DNA of 64,000 nt from Hyphomicrobium sp. CS1GBMeth3. GTDB taxonomy: Bacteria > Pseudomonadota > Alphaproteobacteria > Rhizobiales > Hyphomicrobiaceae. Each line of letters begins with the position of its first letter. Within the stretch, counting starts at the first letter, position 1. The notes under the pieces were generated by a model, which saw only the letters and a list, made by a program, of their open reading frames with translations, was not told the DNA's origin and did not search any database. Of the stretch, positions 36,444 to 45,129 are shown one piece after another. The DNA is taken from positions 744,001 through 808,000 of the forward strand of contig NZ_FPHO01000003.1 of assembly GCF_900117455.1 (NCBI RefSeq), read 5' to 3'. Position numbers and translations under genes: made by a program.

Positions 36444-36724
36444 GTGATGTTCCCCCGCCCACAGGCACCCCCCGAATCACACAAACGCAACCCCACATGC
36501 CGTGGATGCAGTGCGTCGCCCTTTCGATCAACGATTTGTTGAGGATTTCTCGCGCGCTGCCCCGATTCGCTATTGTGGTGTTGCTCAAAATGATCACTCC
36601 CGACAACCGCCTATGGGCGGCTACGTATCGTATGCGGAAGATTTTTCAGCAGCCGTCGCTTCAGCCTGGCGCAAGCATCATCGGCCTTACTCGGCCAACG
36701 AGCTTCAGGTGGAGCGGCAACGAG

Positions 36725-37162
36725 ATGTGGATTCGCATAGCGGCATCGGCGCGCGGCTTCGCCCTCGGGCTGAGTCTCGCTGCCGCCTTGAGCTTCATCT
36801 CGGGCGACACCCGCGCGCAGGATTTCGCGATCGAGCTTGTCGCGCCCGGCATGAACCAGACTGAGCTGCAATCCGTGCTCGGGCCCCCAAGCTACATCCA
36901 GGTCAAAGGATTGCGGCAGGCATGGCAGTATTGCCCCGGACGCAGCTTCCGTCGCTTCGTCGAAGACTTGTTTCATCAGGAGCGGGATCCGGACCTCTAC
37001 GTCACCGTCTGGTTCGAGAACGGCCGCGTCCGCCACATGCGCGCCTATCCGAGCCGCGTCATGGGACGCTGCGAGGACTTCTTGGCCGCCTTCAGTTGGG
37101 AAGACGACATCAGTGGCGGCGCTATTGTTGGCGGAGGATACGGGGGCTACGCGATCAAGTAG
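36725..37162 (+). CDS. Exported BamE/SmpA-like small protein
   Basis: A 145-residue protein with a signal peptide (hydrophobic core FALGLSLAAALSFI, likely cleavage after DTRA). The mature part has LVAPGMNQTELQSVLGPPSYIQVKGLRQAWQYC, the G-M-x(4)-V-x-LG-x-P pattern and Trp-Tyr strand typical of BamE/OmlA-type folds, then VTVWFENGRVRHMR. It is unlikely to be BamE itself, which is a lipoprotein; no lipobox Cys is present. The ATG at 36725 follows a GGTGGAG site; the frame is open upstream to 36497. It ends in a Gly-rich tail. Confidence 0.65.
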   Translation: MWIRIAASARGFALGLSLAAALSFISGDTRAQDFAIELVAPGMNQTELQSVLGPPSYIQVKGLRQAWQYCPGRSFRRFVEDLFHQERDPDLYVTVWFENGRVRHMRAYPSRVMGRCEDFLAAFSWEDDISGGAIVGGGYGGYAIK

Positions 37163-37210
37163 GCGGGCCGCCTCGCTCTGCCGGGCGACGCACAAGCACG
37201 CACACGAGCT

Positions 37211-37681
37211 CTAACCCTTTGCCTGCTTCAACGCCCGGTCGATCTCGGCATTGATCTCAGCCATCGCCGTCACCGCTTCCTGCCGCAAATGCTCGGGCAC
37301 CCGGTCCGGATGGTTCAGCGAAGCAAAACGCCGTCTCATCCGCTGCAGGTCGGTCGCGGCATAGGTCCCAACGGCGAGAGTGTCCTTGAGCTTGGCCGCC
37401 GCCTCCCGCGGGCGCACCGGAGCAGTCGGTTCGTCCAAGTCTCTCTCACCGTCATAGGCCTGCGCCAGCGAGGCCGGCGCCACGTAGCCCGACGCAACCG
37501 CGATATCGCCGAGACTCCCGACCGCAGGCCCAAGCGGACCCGCCTCGTCGTCCCAAAGCGGCCCATCGCCGTCCGGGTCGAGACGTGCCTCCTCGAGGGC
37601 CTCCTCGAAAGCATGCTTGTTGGATCGAGGGCGTCGGCCCCCTATCGGCCAAACCACGGGTCGGATCTCCCTGGCGTTCAT
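37211..37681 (-). CDS. Small protein with a C-terminal J-domain-like segment
   Basis: A 156-residue cytosolic protein. Residues 1-100 are acidic and Pro/Asp/Gly-rich. The C-terminus (111-152) reads DLQRMRRRFASLNHPDRVPE then an amphipathic helix, with the HPD tripeptide at 124-126 that J-domains use to stimulate DnaK ATPase. No Gly/Phe or zinc-finger region follows, so it is a stand-alone J-like protein. It lies 55 bases after the PP2C gene on the same strand. The ATG at 37681 is the likely start; a GTG at 37714 is possible. The function is unknown. Confidence 0.6.
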   Translation of the reverse strand: MNAREIRPVVWPIGGRRPRSNKHAFEEALEEARLDPDGDGPLWDDEAGPLGPAVGSLGDIAVASGYVAPASLAQAYDGERDLDEPTAPVRPREAAAKLKDTLAVGTYAATDLQRMRRRFASLNHPDRVPEHLRQEAVTAMAEINAEIDRALKQAKG

Positions 37682-37736
37682 TGCCGCCGAGGGTGCACAG
37701 TATGTTGCCGATACCTTGTTCCGACCTTGCGCGTCG

Positions 37737-38591
37737 TTATCGGCCCGCGTCCGTCTCCGCACGCGCCGTGTCTTGGGGTGTAACCGGCTCGCGCACCTGC
37801 TGCGGCACCATGCGGACCGCGATCACCGTCGCATTGTCCTGATGCGGATCCTTGAGCGCTTCGACCGCGCGGATCAATGCATTGGCCACGGCCACGGCCC
37901 CGTCATTGGCATAGGCCGTGACGATGCGTTCGATTTCTGCCGGCTCGAGCGTCTGCAACCCATCGCTGGCCAGGATGACGTAGTCACCGGGCTCGATCTT
38001 GAGCGGCCGCCGCGACACGTCGACGAGATCGATGTCGTCGCCCGTCACCGCAGACCGCAGCATATGCCGGCGTGGATCGCGTTTGGCATCGTCCGCGGTG
38101 ATGGCGCCCGTCGCCGCCAACCGATCAAGCTCCGGCGCAAGCGAATGATCCTCGTTGAGCATCGCGATCTCGCCGCGCCGGTAGAGCAGCAGCGGACTGT
38201 CGCCGACGCTGATCCATTCGATCCCGTCCACCGCGAACGTTACGCCGACCAGCGTCGATCCCATGCCGCTGAGCATCGGATTGGTATCGACCGTATCGGC
38301 GATCGCCTGATTGGCGGCCGTCAAGCCTTCAACGAGGCGCTCGCGGTTCGATCCGTTCTGGCTTCCGAATGCTTTGACGAAGGTTTCGCAGGCCATGCGG
38401 CTCGCAATTGCCCCGCCGGCATGACCACCCATGCCGTCTGCCAGCACCGCGACTGCAGACCGCCCGTTGGCGACAGTGACGGACGTGGCCTCAGGAGTGG
38501 ACGCATCGTCCCCGCTCCAGAAGAGGGCCATGTCCTCCTGGTAGTTGCGCGCACCCTTTGTGGCGCGACTGGCATGCTCGAACGCTAGCAT
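37737..38591 (-). CDS. PP2C-family Ser/Thr protein phosphatase
   Basis: A 284-residue, metal-dependent protein phosphatase that would reverse phosphorylation by the kinase at 40423-42819. The family motifs are all visible in order: ARNYQEDM, VAVLADGMGGHAGG, GMGSTLVGVTF, WISVGDSPLLLYR, VILASDGLQTL and a final DNATVI, which supply the Asp residues that bind the two metal ions. It has no membrane helix. The ATG at 38591 is used; a GTG two codons upstream (38597) is possible. It follows the FHA gene by about ten bases, so the two are an operon. Confidence 0.92.
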   Translation of the reverse strand: MLAFEHASRATKGARNYQEDMALFWSGDDASTPEATSVTVANGRSAVAVLADGMGGHAGGAIASRMACETFVKAFGSQNGSNRERLVEGLTAANQAIADTVDTNPMLSGMGSTLVGVTFAVDGIEWISVGDSPLLLYRRGEIAMLNEDHSLAPELDRLAATGAITADDAKRDPRRHMLRSAVTGDDIDLVDVSRRPLKIEPGDYVILASDGLQTLEPAEIERIVTAYANDGAVAVANALIRAVEALKDPHQDNATVIAVRMVPQQVREPVTPQDTARAETDAGR

Positions 38592-38604
38592 TCGCACGTA
38601 CGTC

Positions 38605-39384
38605 TCAATTCTGTTCTTGCAGCGCCGCCCAATCGAAATCCGGTCCGCAGAAGGGCACGAACACGAGCTGGGTGCGCCCCATGGTGATCACGTCCATCTG
38701 CGCAAGCTCGACCGCGCCCGTCGGCCGCTTCTCGTTTACGGAAACAACGTTGGTCTTTGCAAGGTTCGGCACGAACAGGAACGAGCGCTCCGCCGAATCG
38801 TAACGGATATAGGCCTGCTCATCGGCCGAGATGGCATCGTCTCCGAAATCGATGGCAATACGATTGCCGGTGGCACGCCCGATCGAGTTGTTACCCTCGA
38901 AGATTGGCCGGAACTGCCCGATGCCAGGCCCGCCTACGACCACCAGCCAGCCGACGACAGGATCCTGCTCGAACGCCCCGCGCGTCACTTGCATCTTCCC
39001 GCGCACGAGCGTCGTGCGCGAACCGGCATCCTCGGGCGGTGGCGCTGGCCTGTTGGCGGCGCGCACGACCCGCGTTGTCGGCGGTGCATCGGCCTCCACA
39101 TGCCGATCGTCCGTCACCCGCGGCGTGCGCGCTTCACGCGCGGCTTCGGCAGCGGACGGCGTTGCGCCTTCAGCACGTGGTGCCGGAAGCTGGGCGGAGG
39201 TCCCTTCGGGTGGCGGCACGGCGATCACGCTATCGCTCGCCGGCGTAGTCGCGGCCGCCACGCGTTGCGCGACGATGGCCTGCTGCCGCCCGGTGTCCTC
39301 GCGGCTCGCCGCAACGAGCGCATCCTTGAGCGAGCCGAGAAACCCCGACCGTTGGCCTTGCCCTTGAGAATCGCCCGCTGCCAT
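38605..39384 (-). CDS. FHA-domain protein (soluble)
   Basis: A 259-residue protein. Residues 1-140 are Ala/Pro/Arg-rich and probably disordered. Residues 145-250 form an FHA-like domain, a phosphothreonine-binding fold. The motif NNSIGRATGNRIAID fits the GR strand-loop, but where the Ser/His of classical FHA would stand (AISADEQAYIRY) the His is replaced by Gln. Phosphopeptide binding may therefore be altered. The start ATG follows a GGAGGA site. It lies directly upstream of the PP2C gene. Confidence 0.8.
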   Translation of the reverse strand: MAAGDSQGQGQRSGFLGSLKDALVAASREDTGRQQAIVAQRVAAATTPASDSVIAVPPPEGTSAQLPAPRAEGATPSAAEAAREARTPRVTDDRHVEADAPPTTRVVRAANRPAPPPEDAGSRTTLVRGKMQVTRGAFEQDPVVGWLVVVGGPGIGQFRPIFEGNNSIGRATGNRIAIDFGDDAISADEQAYIRYDSAERSFLFVPNLAKTNVVSVNEKRPTGAVELAQMDVITMGRTQLVFVPFCGPDFDWAALQEQN

Positions 39385-39457
39385 GATGCCGTCCTCCTCG
39401 TTTGCTGCCGCCTAGGCCCGGTGCCCCTGCGCGGCGCACCACGGCCGCCTCTGTTCC

Positions 39458-40183
39458 TCAAGCCATGCCAGCAGGCCCGGCCGAAAACTTGAGCCGCGCG
39501 TTGCCGAGCTCGATCAGGTCTCCGCTCGTCAGGCGCGCTTCTGATACCGCCCGGCCATTCACGACCACGCCGTTACCGCCCGAGCTCGACAGATCGGTGA
39601 TCACGAACTCCGCATCCTCCGTCCGATGGATGGCCGCATGATAGCGATGCACGGTCTTATCCTCGAGGCAGATATCGTTGTCCGTCTCCCGCCCGATCCT
39701 AAGCAATGGCTGGGCGAGACCATAGCGCTTATCCGGCGCCGCGGGTGCAACCTCGCTGCGATTGACGACCTCGACCCACGCTGAGAGCGGCCGCAGCGGG
39801 ATATGTCCGGTCCTGATACCGTCACGCGGCTCGGCCGTCGCCTCGCGACGCACCCGCCGGACTTGCGTCCGCGCTTCGGACACGGAAACGGACGCCGCGT
39901 CGCGCCGGGCGACCCACAGACCGATCAGCGCCAGCGGCGGCACCGCGACCAGTGCTGCCAGCCCGAGCACCAACGCTGGCGCCTGTGCATAGCTGGCTGC
40001 CACCCACTCCGCGAATCCTGTCCAATACGGCACGGTTGTCGCCAGAACAAATTCGCCATCGTCTGACGACTTCGCCGATACCGGCCCCGTGAAACATGCA
40101 AACAGCGGCGCTCCGGCCGCGATGCGGAGTGTAAGGCCCCAAACGAAATGCTGCCGGCTCATCCCCGGCGCTCGAGAGTACAT
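39458..40183 (-). CDS. Membrane-anchored FHA-domain protein
   Basis: A 241-residue protein. It has an N-terminal hydrophobic, signal-like stretch with PVSAKSS as a possible cleavage site, a short extracytoplasmic part, and a membrane helix (about 97-120, LVLGLAALVAVPPLALIGLWVA). A canonical FHA domain follows at the C-terminus with LLRIGRETDNDICLEDKTVHRYHAAIH and LSSSGGNGVVVNG. The Gly-Arg, Ser-x-x-His-like (here VHRYHA) and Asn residues needed for phosphothreonine binding are in place. The start is uncertain: ATGs at 40183 and 40162 both fit, and neither has a good ribosome site. It leads the FHA-FHA-PP2C-J operon, divergent to the kinase. Confidence 0.82.
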   Translation of the reverse strand: MYSRAPGMSRQHFVWGLTLRIAAGAPLFACFTGPVSAKSSDDGEFVLATTVPYWTGFAEWVAASYAQAPALVLGLAALVAVPPLALIGLWVARRDAASVSVSEARTQVRRVRREATAEPRDGIRTGHIPLRPLSAWVEVVNRSEVAPAAPDKRYGLAQPLLRIGRETDNDICLEDKTVHRYHAAIHRTEDAEFVITDLSSSGGNGVVVNGRAVSEARLTSGDLIELGNARLKFSAGPAGMA

Positions 40184-40422
40184 GGATATGCTCAGGCTCG
40201 AATCTGTCTTACTGTTCGCCGCGTTCTGCGGCAGCAACATGGCCGCTCGCTGATTCCCTCTGCGGATTACAGCAACTTTGACCACAACGCGCACGCGTCC
40301 GCCACATTCCTGCTTCACAAGAGGCAGTGGAGGTGATTTGCACTGTTTGTGCATGACATGGAAGTCGCGCGCCCGGACTTGGCCCGACACTTGGCCCGAA
40401 AGAACCGAGAGCCCAAGAGCTG
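40184..40422. promoter_or_regulatory. Divergent region between FHA operon and kinase gene
   Basis: This 239-base region must contain the promoters of both the FHA-PP2C operon (minus) and the kinase (plus). No clear consensus or inverted repeat was seen. An open frame of the FHA gene runs through it but lacks features of coding sequence. Confidence 0.35.
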
Positions 40423-42819
40423 ATGACGAACCTGATTGCGCTGAAAAATGGCACGGAGCTCGTCGGTGATTACCGCATCGAGCGTGTGCTCGGCGCTGGA
40501 GGTTTCGGCATCACCTATCTGGCTGACGAGAATGCGCTCGACCGCAAAGTCACCATAAAGGAATACTTCCCGTCCGATTTTGCAGCGCGCACTTCGACGG
40601 CCGACGCGGCGCCCCGTTCGCAGGACTGCGCCAGCGACTACCGTTGGGGCCTCGACCGCTTCATCGAGGAAGCGCAGACCCTCGCTCGTTTCTCGCATCC
40701 GAACATCGTCCGCGTTTATCGCTACTTCAAGGCGAACAACACGGCCTACATGGTGCTCCACTTCGAGGAGGGCCAGAGCCTCAAGTCGTGGCTCAAGGGC
40801 CTCGGCCGCGCCCCGCGCCAGAAGGAGCTGGATGCCATCGTGGCACCGCTCCTCGATGCCCTCGAGCTCATTCACAAGCAGGATTTCCTGCATCGCGACA
40901 TCGCACCCGACAACATCATCATCCGCAAGGACGGCTCGCCGGTCCTGATCGACTTTGGCTCGGCCCGCGGCGAGATCCTGGCCCACTCGAAGACCGTCTC
41001 CGCGCTCGTGAAGCCCGGCTATTCCCCTTATGAGCAATACGCCGAAACGAGCCGCCAGCAGGGCCCTTGGACCGACATCTATGCCCTTGCCGCGACCCTC
41101 TATCATGCCGTCACCGGCAAGCGCCCGGCCGATAGCCCCTCGCGCATGGTGAAAGAGGAACTGGTGCCGGCCCGCGACGCGGCGCTGTCGTCCTACCGCG
41201 TCGGATTTCTCAAAGCCATCGACGACGCGCTCACGTTGCAGATCGAGGCACGCCCGCAGTCGATAGCCGCGTGGCGTGGCGCGCTTCTGGCGCCCGACCC
41301 GGCCAAGAGCGGCTGGTTCGCCAAGACCCCGGCACGCGCTGGAGACGAGGAAAAGGCCGCCGGTGCCGCCCCGGCAGGTGCTGCTGCCAAGAAACCCGCG
41401 TCCCCCGCGTCTGCTGTGCCCCCGCCGCCGGATGCACCCGGCCCGAAGGGCGGCATGCTCGATTTCCTGGAAGGGTTGAAGAAGAAGCCCTCCGCACCTG
41501 CGGCCGGGAAGGAAAAGGGCGCCAAGGAAAAGAAAGAGCCAGCGGCCAAATCAGCCGAAGCTCCCGCCGCAAAAGCGGCGCCCGCTGCCGCGGGAACGCA
41601 GAAGCTGAACAAGCCGCCCGAGCCGATCAAGCTACCCCGCGTATTGCGCAAGAAGGAGCCCGGCCGCGAGCTGGTCGTCAAGGAACCGAGAAAGACCGAA
41701 GTAAAAGAGAAGCCTAAGCCCGCGAGCCGCCCACGGCCCATCCGCCGCCGCAACGTAAGCTGGCGGCCCGTCCTGTTCAAATTGCTGGTCGGCGTCGGTG
41801 TCGCGAGCGCGGCCGTCGCCATGCAGGAGCGCTTCCCGCAGTTCGAGAGCCGCGGCAGCGGCGAGACATCCGCCGCCATCAAGACCGCGTCTCTGCAGGA
41901 GGTGCCGGTTATCCGGCCGCTCGCCGAGCTCGCCGGACACATCGGCGCCGTCACAGCGGTCGCCTACGCAAACGACGGCGTCTCGCTGGCAACCGCCGGC
42001 GCGGACGGACGCCTCAAGATCTGGAACGGGCAATCCGCAACACTGACCCGCACCATCGAGCTCGACAACGGCCCGGCCTCGGCGCTGGCCCTGTTCGGCA
42101 ACAACGCGCTGACCGGACACGCCACCGGCGAAGTCGTCCTGTGGGATTGGCAGCGCGCCGAGAAGCTCGGCACCTTCAAGCGCAACGACGCTGAGGTTTG
42201 GTCCGTAACCTTCGTCGGCCGCGCCGATCGTTTCGCAGCCTCCAGCCATGACTGGAAAGTCACGCTTTGGGATGCCGCAACGCCGTCAGCTCCGGTGCAG
42301 GTGCTGGATGCCCATCAAAGCGCGGCACAGGCCGTCGCTTACGTCACCACGGATCGCGGCCCGCGCCTTGCATCGGGCGGCGCCGACAAGGTGGTCAAGC
42401 TTTGGAATCTTGACACGCTCGACCGCATGCGCACCTACCGCGGCCACAAGGATTACATTTCCGCACTTGCCTTCTCACCCGACGGAAAAGTCCTGGCCTC
42501 CGCGAGCCTCGACGGCAACATTCGCGTCTGGTCGACCAGCTCGGGCCGCGCGCTGCGCCGCCTCTACGGTCATCGCGGCCGCGTCGGCGGTCTCTCGTTC
42601 GCTCCCGATGGCAAGACACTGGCCTCGGCCGCCGCCGACGGACAGCTCCGCATCTGGGACGTTGCCCGCGGCCGCACGCTGCGCACATTGACCGGACACG
42701 CCGGCGCCGTGAATGCGGTGAGCTTCGCACCCGACGGCACGCGTATCGCGTCCGCAGGCGCAGACGGCGTCGTGCGCATTTGGGCGAACCCGATCAGCGC
42801 CCAGGCATCAACCCAATAA
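40423..42819 (+). CDS. Transmembrane Ser/Thr protein kinase with seven-bladed WD40 domain
   Basis: A 798-residue receptor-like kinase. Residues 17-285 are a Hanks-type kinase: glycine loop GAGGFG at 24-29, Lys46 (VTIKEYFP), an E82/E83 helix C, catalytic loop HRDIAPDN at 157-164 and DFG at 177-179. A Lys/Ala/Pro-rich linker covers 300-445. The basic stretch RRR at 441-443 precedes one membrane helix (about 447-466), so the kinase should be cytosolic. Residues 503-798 hold seven WD40 repeats (pattern GH-x(20-25)-LASA-x(4)-DG-x(3)-IW), a full propeller that would lie in the periplasm. The FHA and PP2C proteins divergent to it are natural partners. Confidence 0.93.
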   Translation: MTNLIALKNGTELVGDYRIERVLGAGGFGITYLADENALDRKVTIKEYFPSDFAARTSTADAAPRSQDCASDYRWGLDRFIEEAQTLARFSHPNIVRVYRYFKANNTAYMVLHFEEGQSLKSWLKGLGRAPRQKELDAIVAPLLDALELIHKQDFLHRDIAPDNIIIRKDGSPVLIDFGSARGEILAHSKTVSALVKPGYSPYEQYAETSRQQGPWTDIYALAATLYHAVTGKRPADSPSRMVKEELVPARDAALSSYRVGFLKAIDDALTLQIEARPQSIAAWRGALLAPDPAKSGWFAKTPARAGDEEKAAGAAPAGAAAKKPASPASAVPPPPDAPGPKGGMLDFLEGLKKKPSAPAAGKEKGAKEKKEPAAKSAEAPAAKAAPAAAGTQKLNKPPEPIKLPRVLRKKEPGRELVVKEPRKTEVKEKPKPASRPRPIRRRNVSWRPVLFKLLVGVGVASAAVAMQERFPQFESRGSGETSAAIKTASLQEVPVIRPLAELAGHIGAVTAVAYANDGVSLATAGADGRLKIWNGQSATLTRTIELDNGPASALALFGNNALTGHATGEVVLWDWQRAEKLGTFKRNDAEVWSVTFVGRADRFAASSHDWKVTLWDAATPSAPVQVLDAHQSAAQAVAYVTTDRGPRLASGGADKVVKLWNLDTLDRMRTYRGHKDYISALAFSPDGKVLASASLDGNIRVWSTSSGRALRRLYGHRGRVGGLSFAPDGKTLASAAADGQLRIWDVARGRTLRTLTGHAGAVNAVSFAPDGTRIASAGADGVVRIWANPISAQASTQ

Positions 42820-42832
42820 AGCGAAGACCGAC

Positions 42833-44638
42833 CTACTTGCGCCCGAACAGGCGCTCGATGTCGGACAGCTTGAGCTCGACGTAGGTCGGCCGGCCGTGAT
42901 TGCACTGGCCGGAGAACGGTGTCGCCTCCATCTCGCGCAACAGCGCGTTCATCTCGGGCGCCGTGAGCCGCCGTCCGGCTCGGACGCTGCCATGGCAGGC
43001 CATGCGCGAGGCGACGGCCTCCAGCCGCTCGCGCAGCGGCGTCGCCGTTCCGTCCGCCAGGAGATCGGCGGCGAGATCTTTGACGAGCCCGTCGACGGAC
43101 GAAGTACCGAGCAGAGCCGGCGCCTCGCGCACGGCAACGGCAGCCGGCCCGAAGCGCTCGAGCACAAGCCCCAGCTCGGCGAGTTCGGCGGCCTTCTCGT
43201 CGAGCACCAGCGCCTCGTCGTCTCCGACCTCGACCACAGCGGGAATGAGCAAGGCCTGGCGCGCAACACCACCGTTTGCGAGCGCACGCTTCAGTCGCTC
43301 GTACACGAGCCGCTCATGCGCCGCGTGCTGATCGACAATGACGACGGACGTCTCCGTCTGCGCCACGATGTAAGTCTCGTGCAACTGCGCGCGCGCAGCG
43401 CCGAGCGGTCGCTGCATGGCGTCCGGAGCAGCGGGCGCCTCGTCATGCGCATTGCTGTCGGCAGTCGGCATAGCGAAGGCATCGAATGGAACCTGCCGGT
43501 CCTCGGCAAACCCTCGCGCACGGTCAGGAGAGAGCGGAAGAGGCGGAGGCGGCGCATCGGCACGCGCGGGTTGAGCAGCAACAGCCACGGTCTGGGCCAA
43601 CGTCTCGAGCGTGCGCGCCCCACCTTGCGCGCTTGCGCGAAACCCTGCGGTCTCGAGCGCATGCCGCAACGCTCCGATCAGAAGACCGCGCACCGCGCCG
43701 CTATCGCGAAACCTCACCTCCACCTTGGCGGGATGCACGTTGACGTCGACCTCCTCGGGCGGCAGCTCGACGAACAGCGCCAACAGGGGATGCCGCCCCT
43801 TCGGAACGAGATCTCCGTACGCCGCGCGCACCGCACCGATGACGAGCTTGTCGCGCACCGGGCGCCCGTTGACGAACAAGAACTGCAACGCCGCATCCGG
43901 CCTGTGCAGCGTCGGAAGACCGGCGAAGCCGCGAACGGAGACGCCGTCGCGTCCGCCCGATATCGGCACCGCGTCCGTCATGAACTCGCGGCCCATGATC
44001 CGGCCCAGCCGTTCGAGCATGCCATCTGGATTCGACGCACAGCGCGGCAGCCGGAGCCCCGTGCGCTCGCCCATCGTCAGCGAGAAGCCCACATGCGGAT
44101 GCGCCATCGCAAGCCGCTTCACGGCTTCCGACACGGCCATGTTTTCCGCCCGCTCGGACTTGAGAAACTTGAGACGCGCCGGCGTCGCGGAGAAAAGATC
44201 GCGCACCTCGACCCGCGTACCGGGGTTGAGCGCCGCGGGTCTGAGATCATGCCGGCTCCCACGATCCACCATGATCTCGAAAGCGTCGCGCCCCCCGCGT
44301 GGACGCGAGGCGATCGTCAGTTGCGCGATCGCGCCGATCGATGGCAAAGCCTCGCCGCGAAACCCCAGCGTGTGGATCTGAAGCAGGTCGTCGCTCGCCA
44401 GCTTCGAGGTGGCATGGCGTTCGACCGAGAACGCCAGATCGGACTTGTCCATGCCTATGCCGTCGTCGGTCACGCGGATCAGCGACAAGCCGCCCGCCGC
44501 CGTCACGACCTCGATTTCACTGGCGCCCGCATCGAGCGCATTCTCGACCAGCTCCTTGACCACACTCGCCGGCCGCTCGACGACCTCGCCGGCAGCAATG
44601 CGATTGACCATCTCAGGGCTGAGCTGACGGATCGCCAT
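42833..44638 (-). CDS. mutL: MutL, DNA mismatch repair protein
   Basis: MutL couples mismatch recognition by MutS to strand removal. The 601-residue product has the GHKL ATPase motifs [45 protein letters not shown] and the DVHPAK-type motif ([12 protein letters not shown]). A variable linker follows, then the C-terminal dimerisation domain with [12 protein letters not shown]. The C-terminus has [11 protein letters not shown] and [11 protein letters not shown]. The ATG at 44638 starts [23 protein letters not shown]; the frame is open upstream but not conserved. It converges with the kinase gene after 13 bases. Confidence 0.97.
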   Translation of the reverse strand: MAIRQLSPEMVNRIAAGEVVERPASVVKELVENALDAGASEIEVVTAAGGLSLIRVTDDGIGMDKSDLAFSVERHATSKLASDDLLQIHTLGFRGEALPSIGAIAQLTIASRPRGGRDAFEIMVDRGSRHDLRPAALNPGTRVEVRDLFSATPARLKFLKSERAENMAVSEAVKRLAMAHPHVGFSLTMGERTGLRLPRCASNPDGMLERLGRIMGREFMTDAVPISGGRDGVSVRGFAGLPTLHRPDAALQFLFVNGRPVRDKLVIGAVRAAYGDLVPKGRHPLLALFVELPPEEVDVNVHPAKVEVRFRDSGAVRGLLIGALRHALETAGFRASAQGGARTLETLAQTVAVAAQPARADAPPPPLPLSPDRARGFAEDRQVPFDAFAMPTADSNAHDEAPAAPDAMQRPLGAARAQLHETYIVAQTETSVVIVDQHAAHERLVYERLKRALANGGVARQALLIPAVVEVGDDEALVLDEKAAELAELGLVLERFGPAAVAVREAPALLGTSSVDGLVKDLAADLLADGTATPLRERLEAVASRMACHGSVRAGRRLTAPEMNALLREMEATPFSGQCNHGRPTYVELKLSDIERLFGRK

Positions 44639-45071
44639 CGAAAAGCGGAGACCTATGGGATTGGACGCGCACCATGCGTGCCGGGACCGACTCGGCTGCA
44701 CGCTGCGAAGGTATCCGCGAGAGGGGAAACGGCAAAGGCAACCGACCGGCTTGCTAACGGTTGCGGTCTTGAGGCCGAAGGCGATGACAGAGCGCTTCGC
44801 CAGCCACCGGCTTTTCAACCGCGGCGTGGGGGCCAAGCAGGCCCCTAATTAGACTTTAGTACAGGAAAGTAATGCATCGTTCACTATCTAGCCTTTAGAT
44901 AACGAAGTCAGAGCTCAAGCCTACAGTTCTTCATATTTGCGAGCATAAATCTTAAGCAACACGCCCAATTCCACACCCTAGCGTCTTGCAATGCATAGTT
45001 GTTTGAGCTTCACTGTAATTGCGAACGTGGCGCCGTCCCACCTATCCCCCCTAGGGGCGTCATAGTTCTTC
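44639..45071. other. Gene-free region, partly AT-rich
   Basis: No convincing gene is present. The stretch 44845-45025 is clearly more AT-rich than the rest of the window. A 10-bp palindrome, CCCCTAGGGG, lies at 45048-45057, directly before the plus-strand terminator at 45072-45114. The region could encode a small plus-strand RNA and also hold upstream signals of mutL (minus). Confidence 0.4.
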
Positions 45072-45114
45072 AGCCCGCGACCCGCCCCCCCCGGTCGCGG
45101 GCTTTCTCGTTTCT
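45025..45114 (+). ncRNA. Candidate small RNA ending in a strong terminator
   Basis: A strong plus-strand terminator (45072-45103 plus T-rich tail) has no coding gene upstream on its strand for several hundred bases. The preceding 45 bases can fold at the CCCCTAGGGG palindrome, and the terminator loop is almost pure C, which could pair with G-rich ribosome sites. The 5' end given here is arbitrary. This is inference from the orphan terminator. Confidence 0.3.
45072..45114 (+). terminator. Strong rho-independent terminator without an upstream gene
   Basis: An 11-bp perfect stem, AGCCCGCGACC at 45072-45082 with GGTCGCGGGCT at 45093-45103, has a C-rich loop and is followed by TTCTCGTTTCT on the plus strand. 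On the minus strand no T run follows, so it does not look designed for the gene at 45130. Confidence 0.75.
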
Positions 45115-45129
45115 AGGCTGACGAGCAAA

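Noticed and set aside
41341..41750. Lys/Ala/Pro-rich repetitive coding stretch as a tandem DNA repeat
   Set aside because: It is low-complexity linker sequence of the kinase; no regular repeat unit at DNA level.
42896..44848. 650-codon open frame on the plus strand
   Set aside because: It is the antisense shadow of mutL; the product is Arg/Gln/His-rich and has no recognisable motif.
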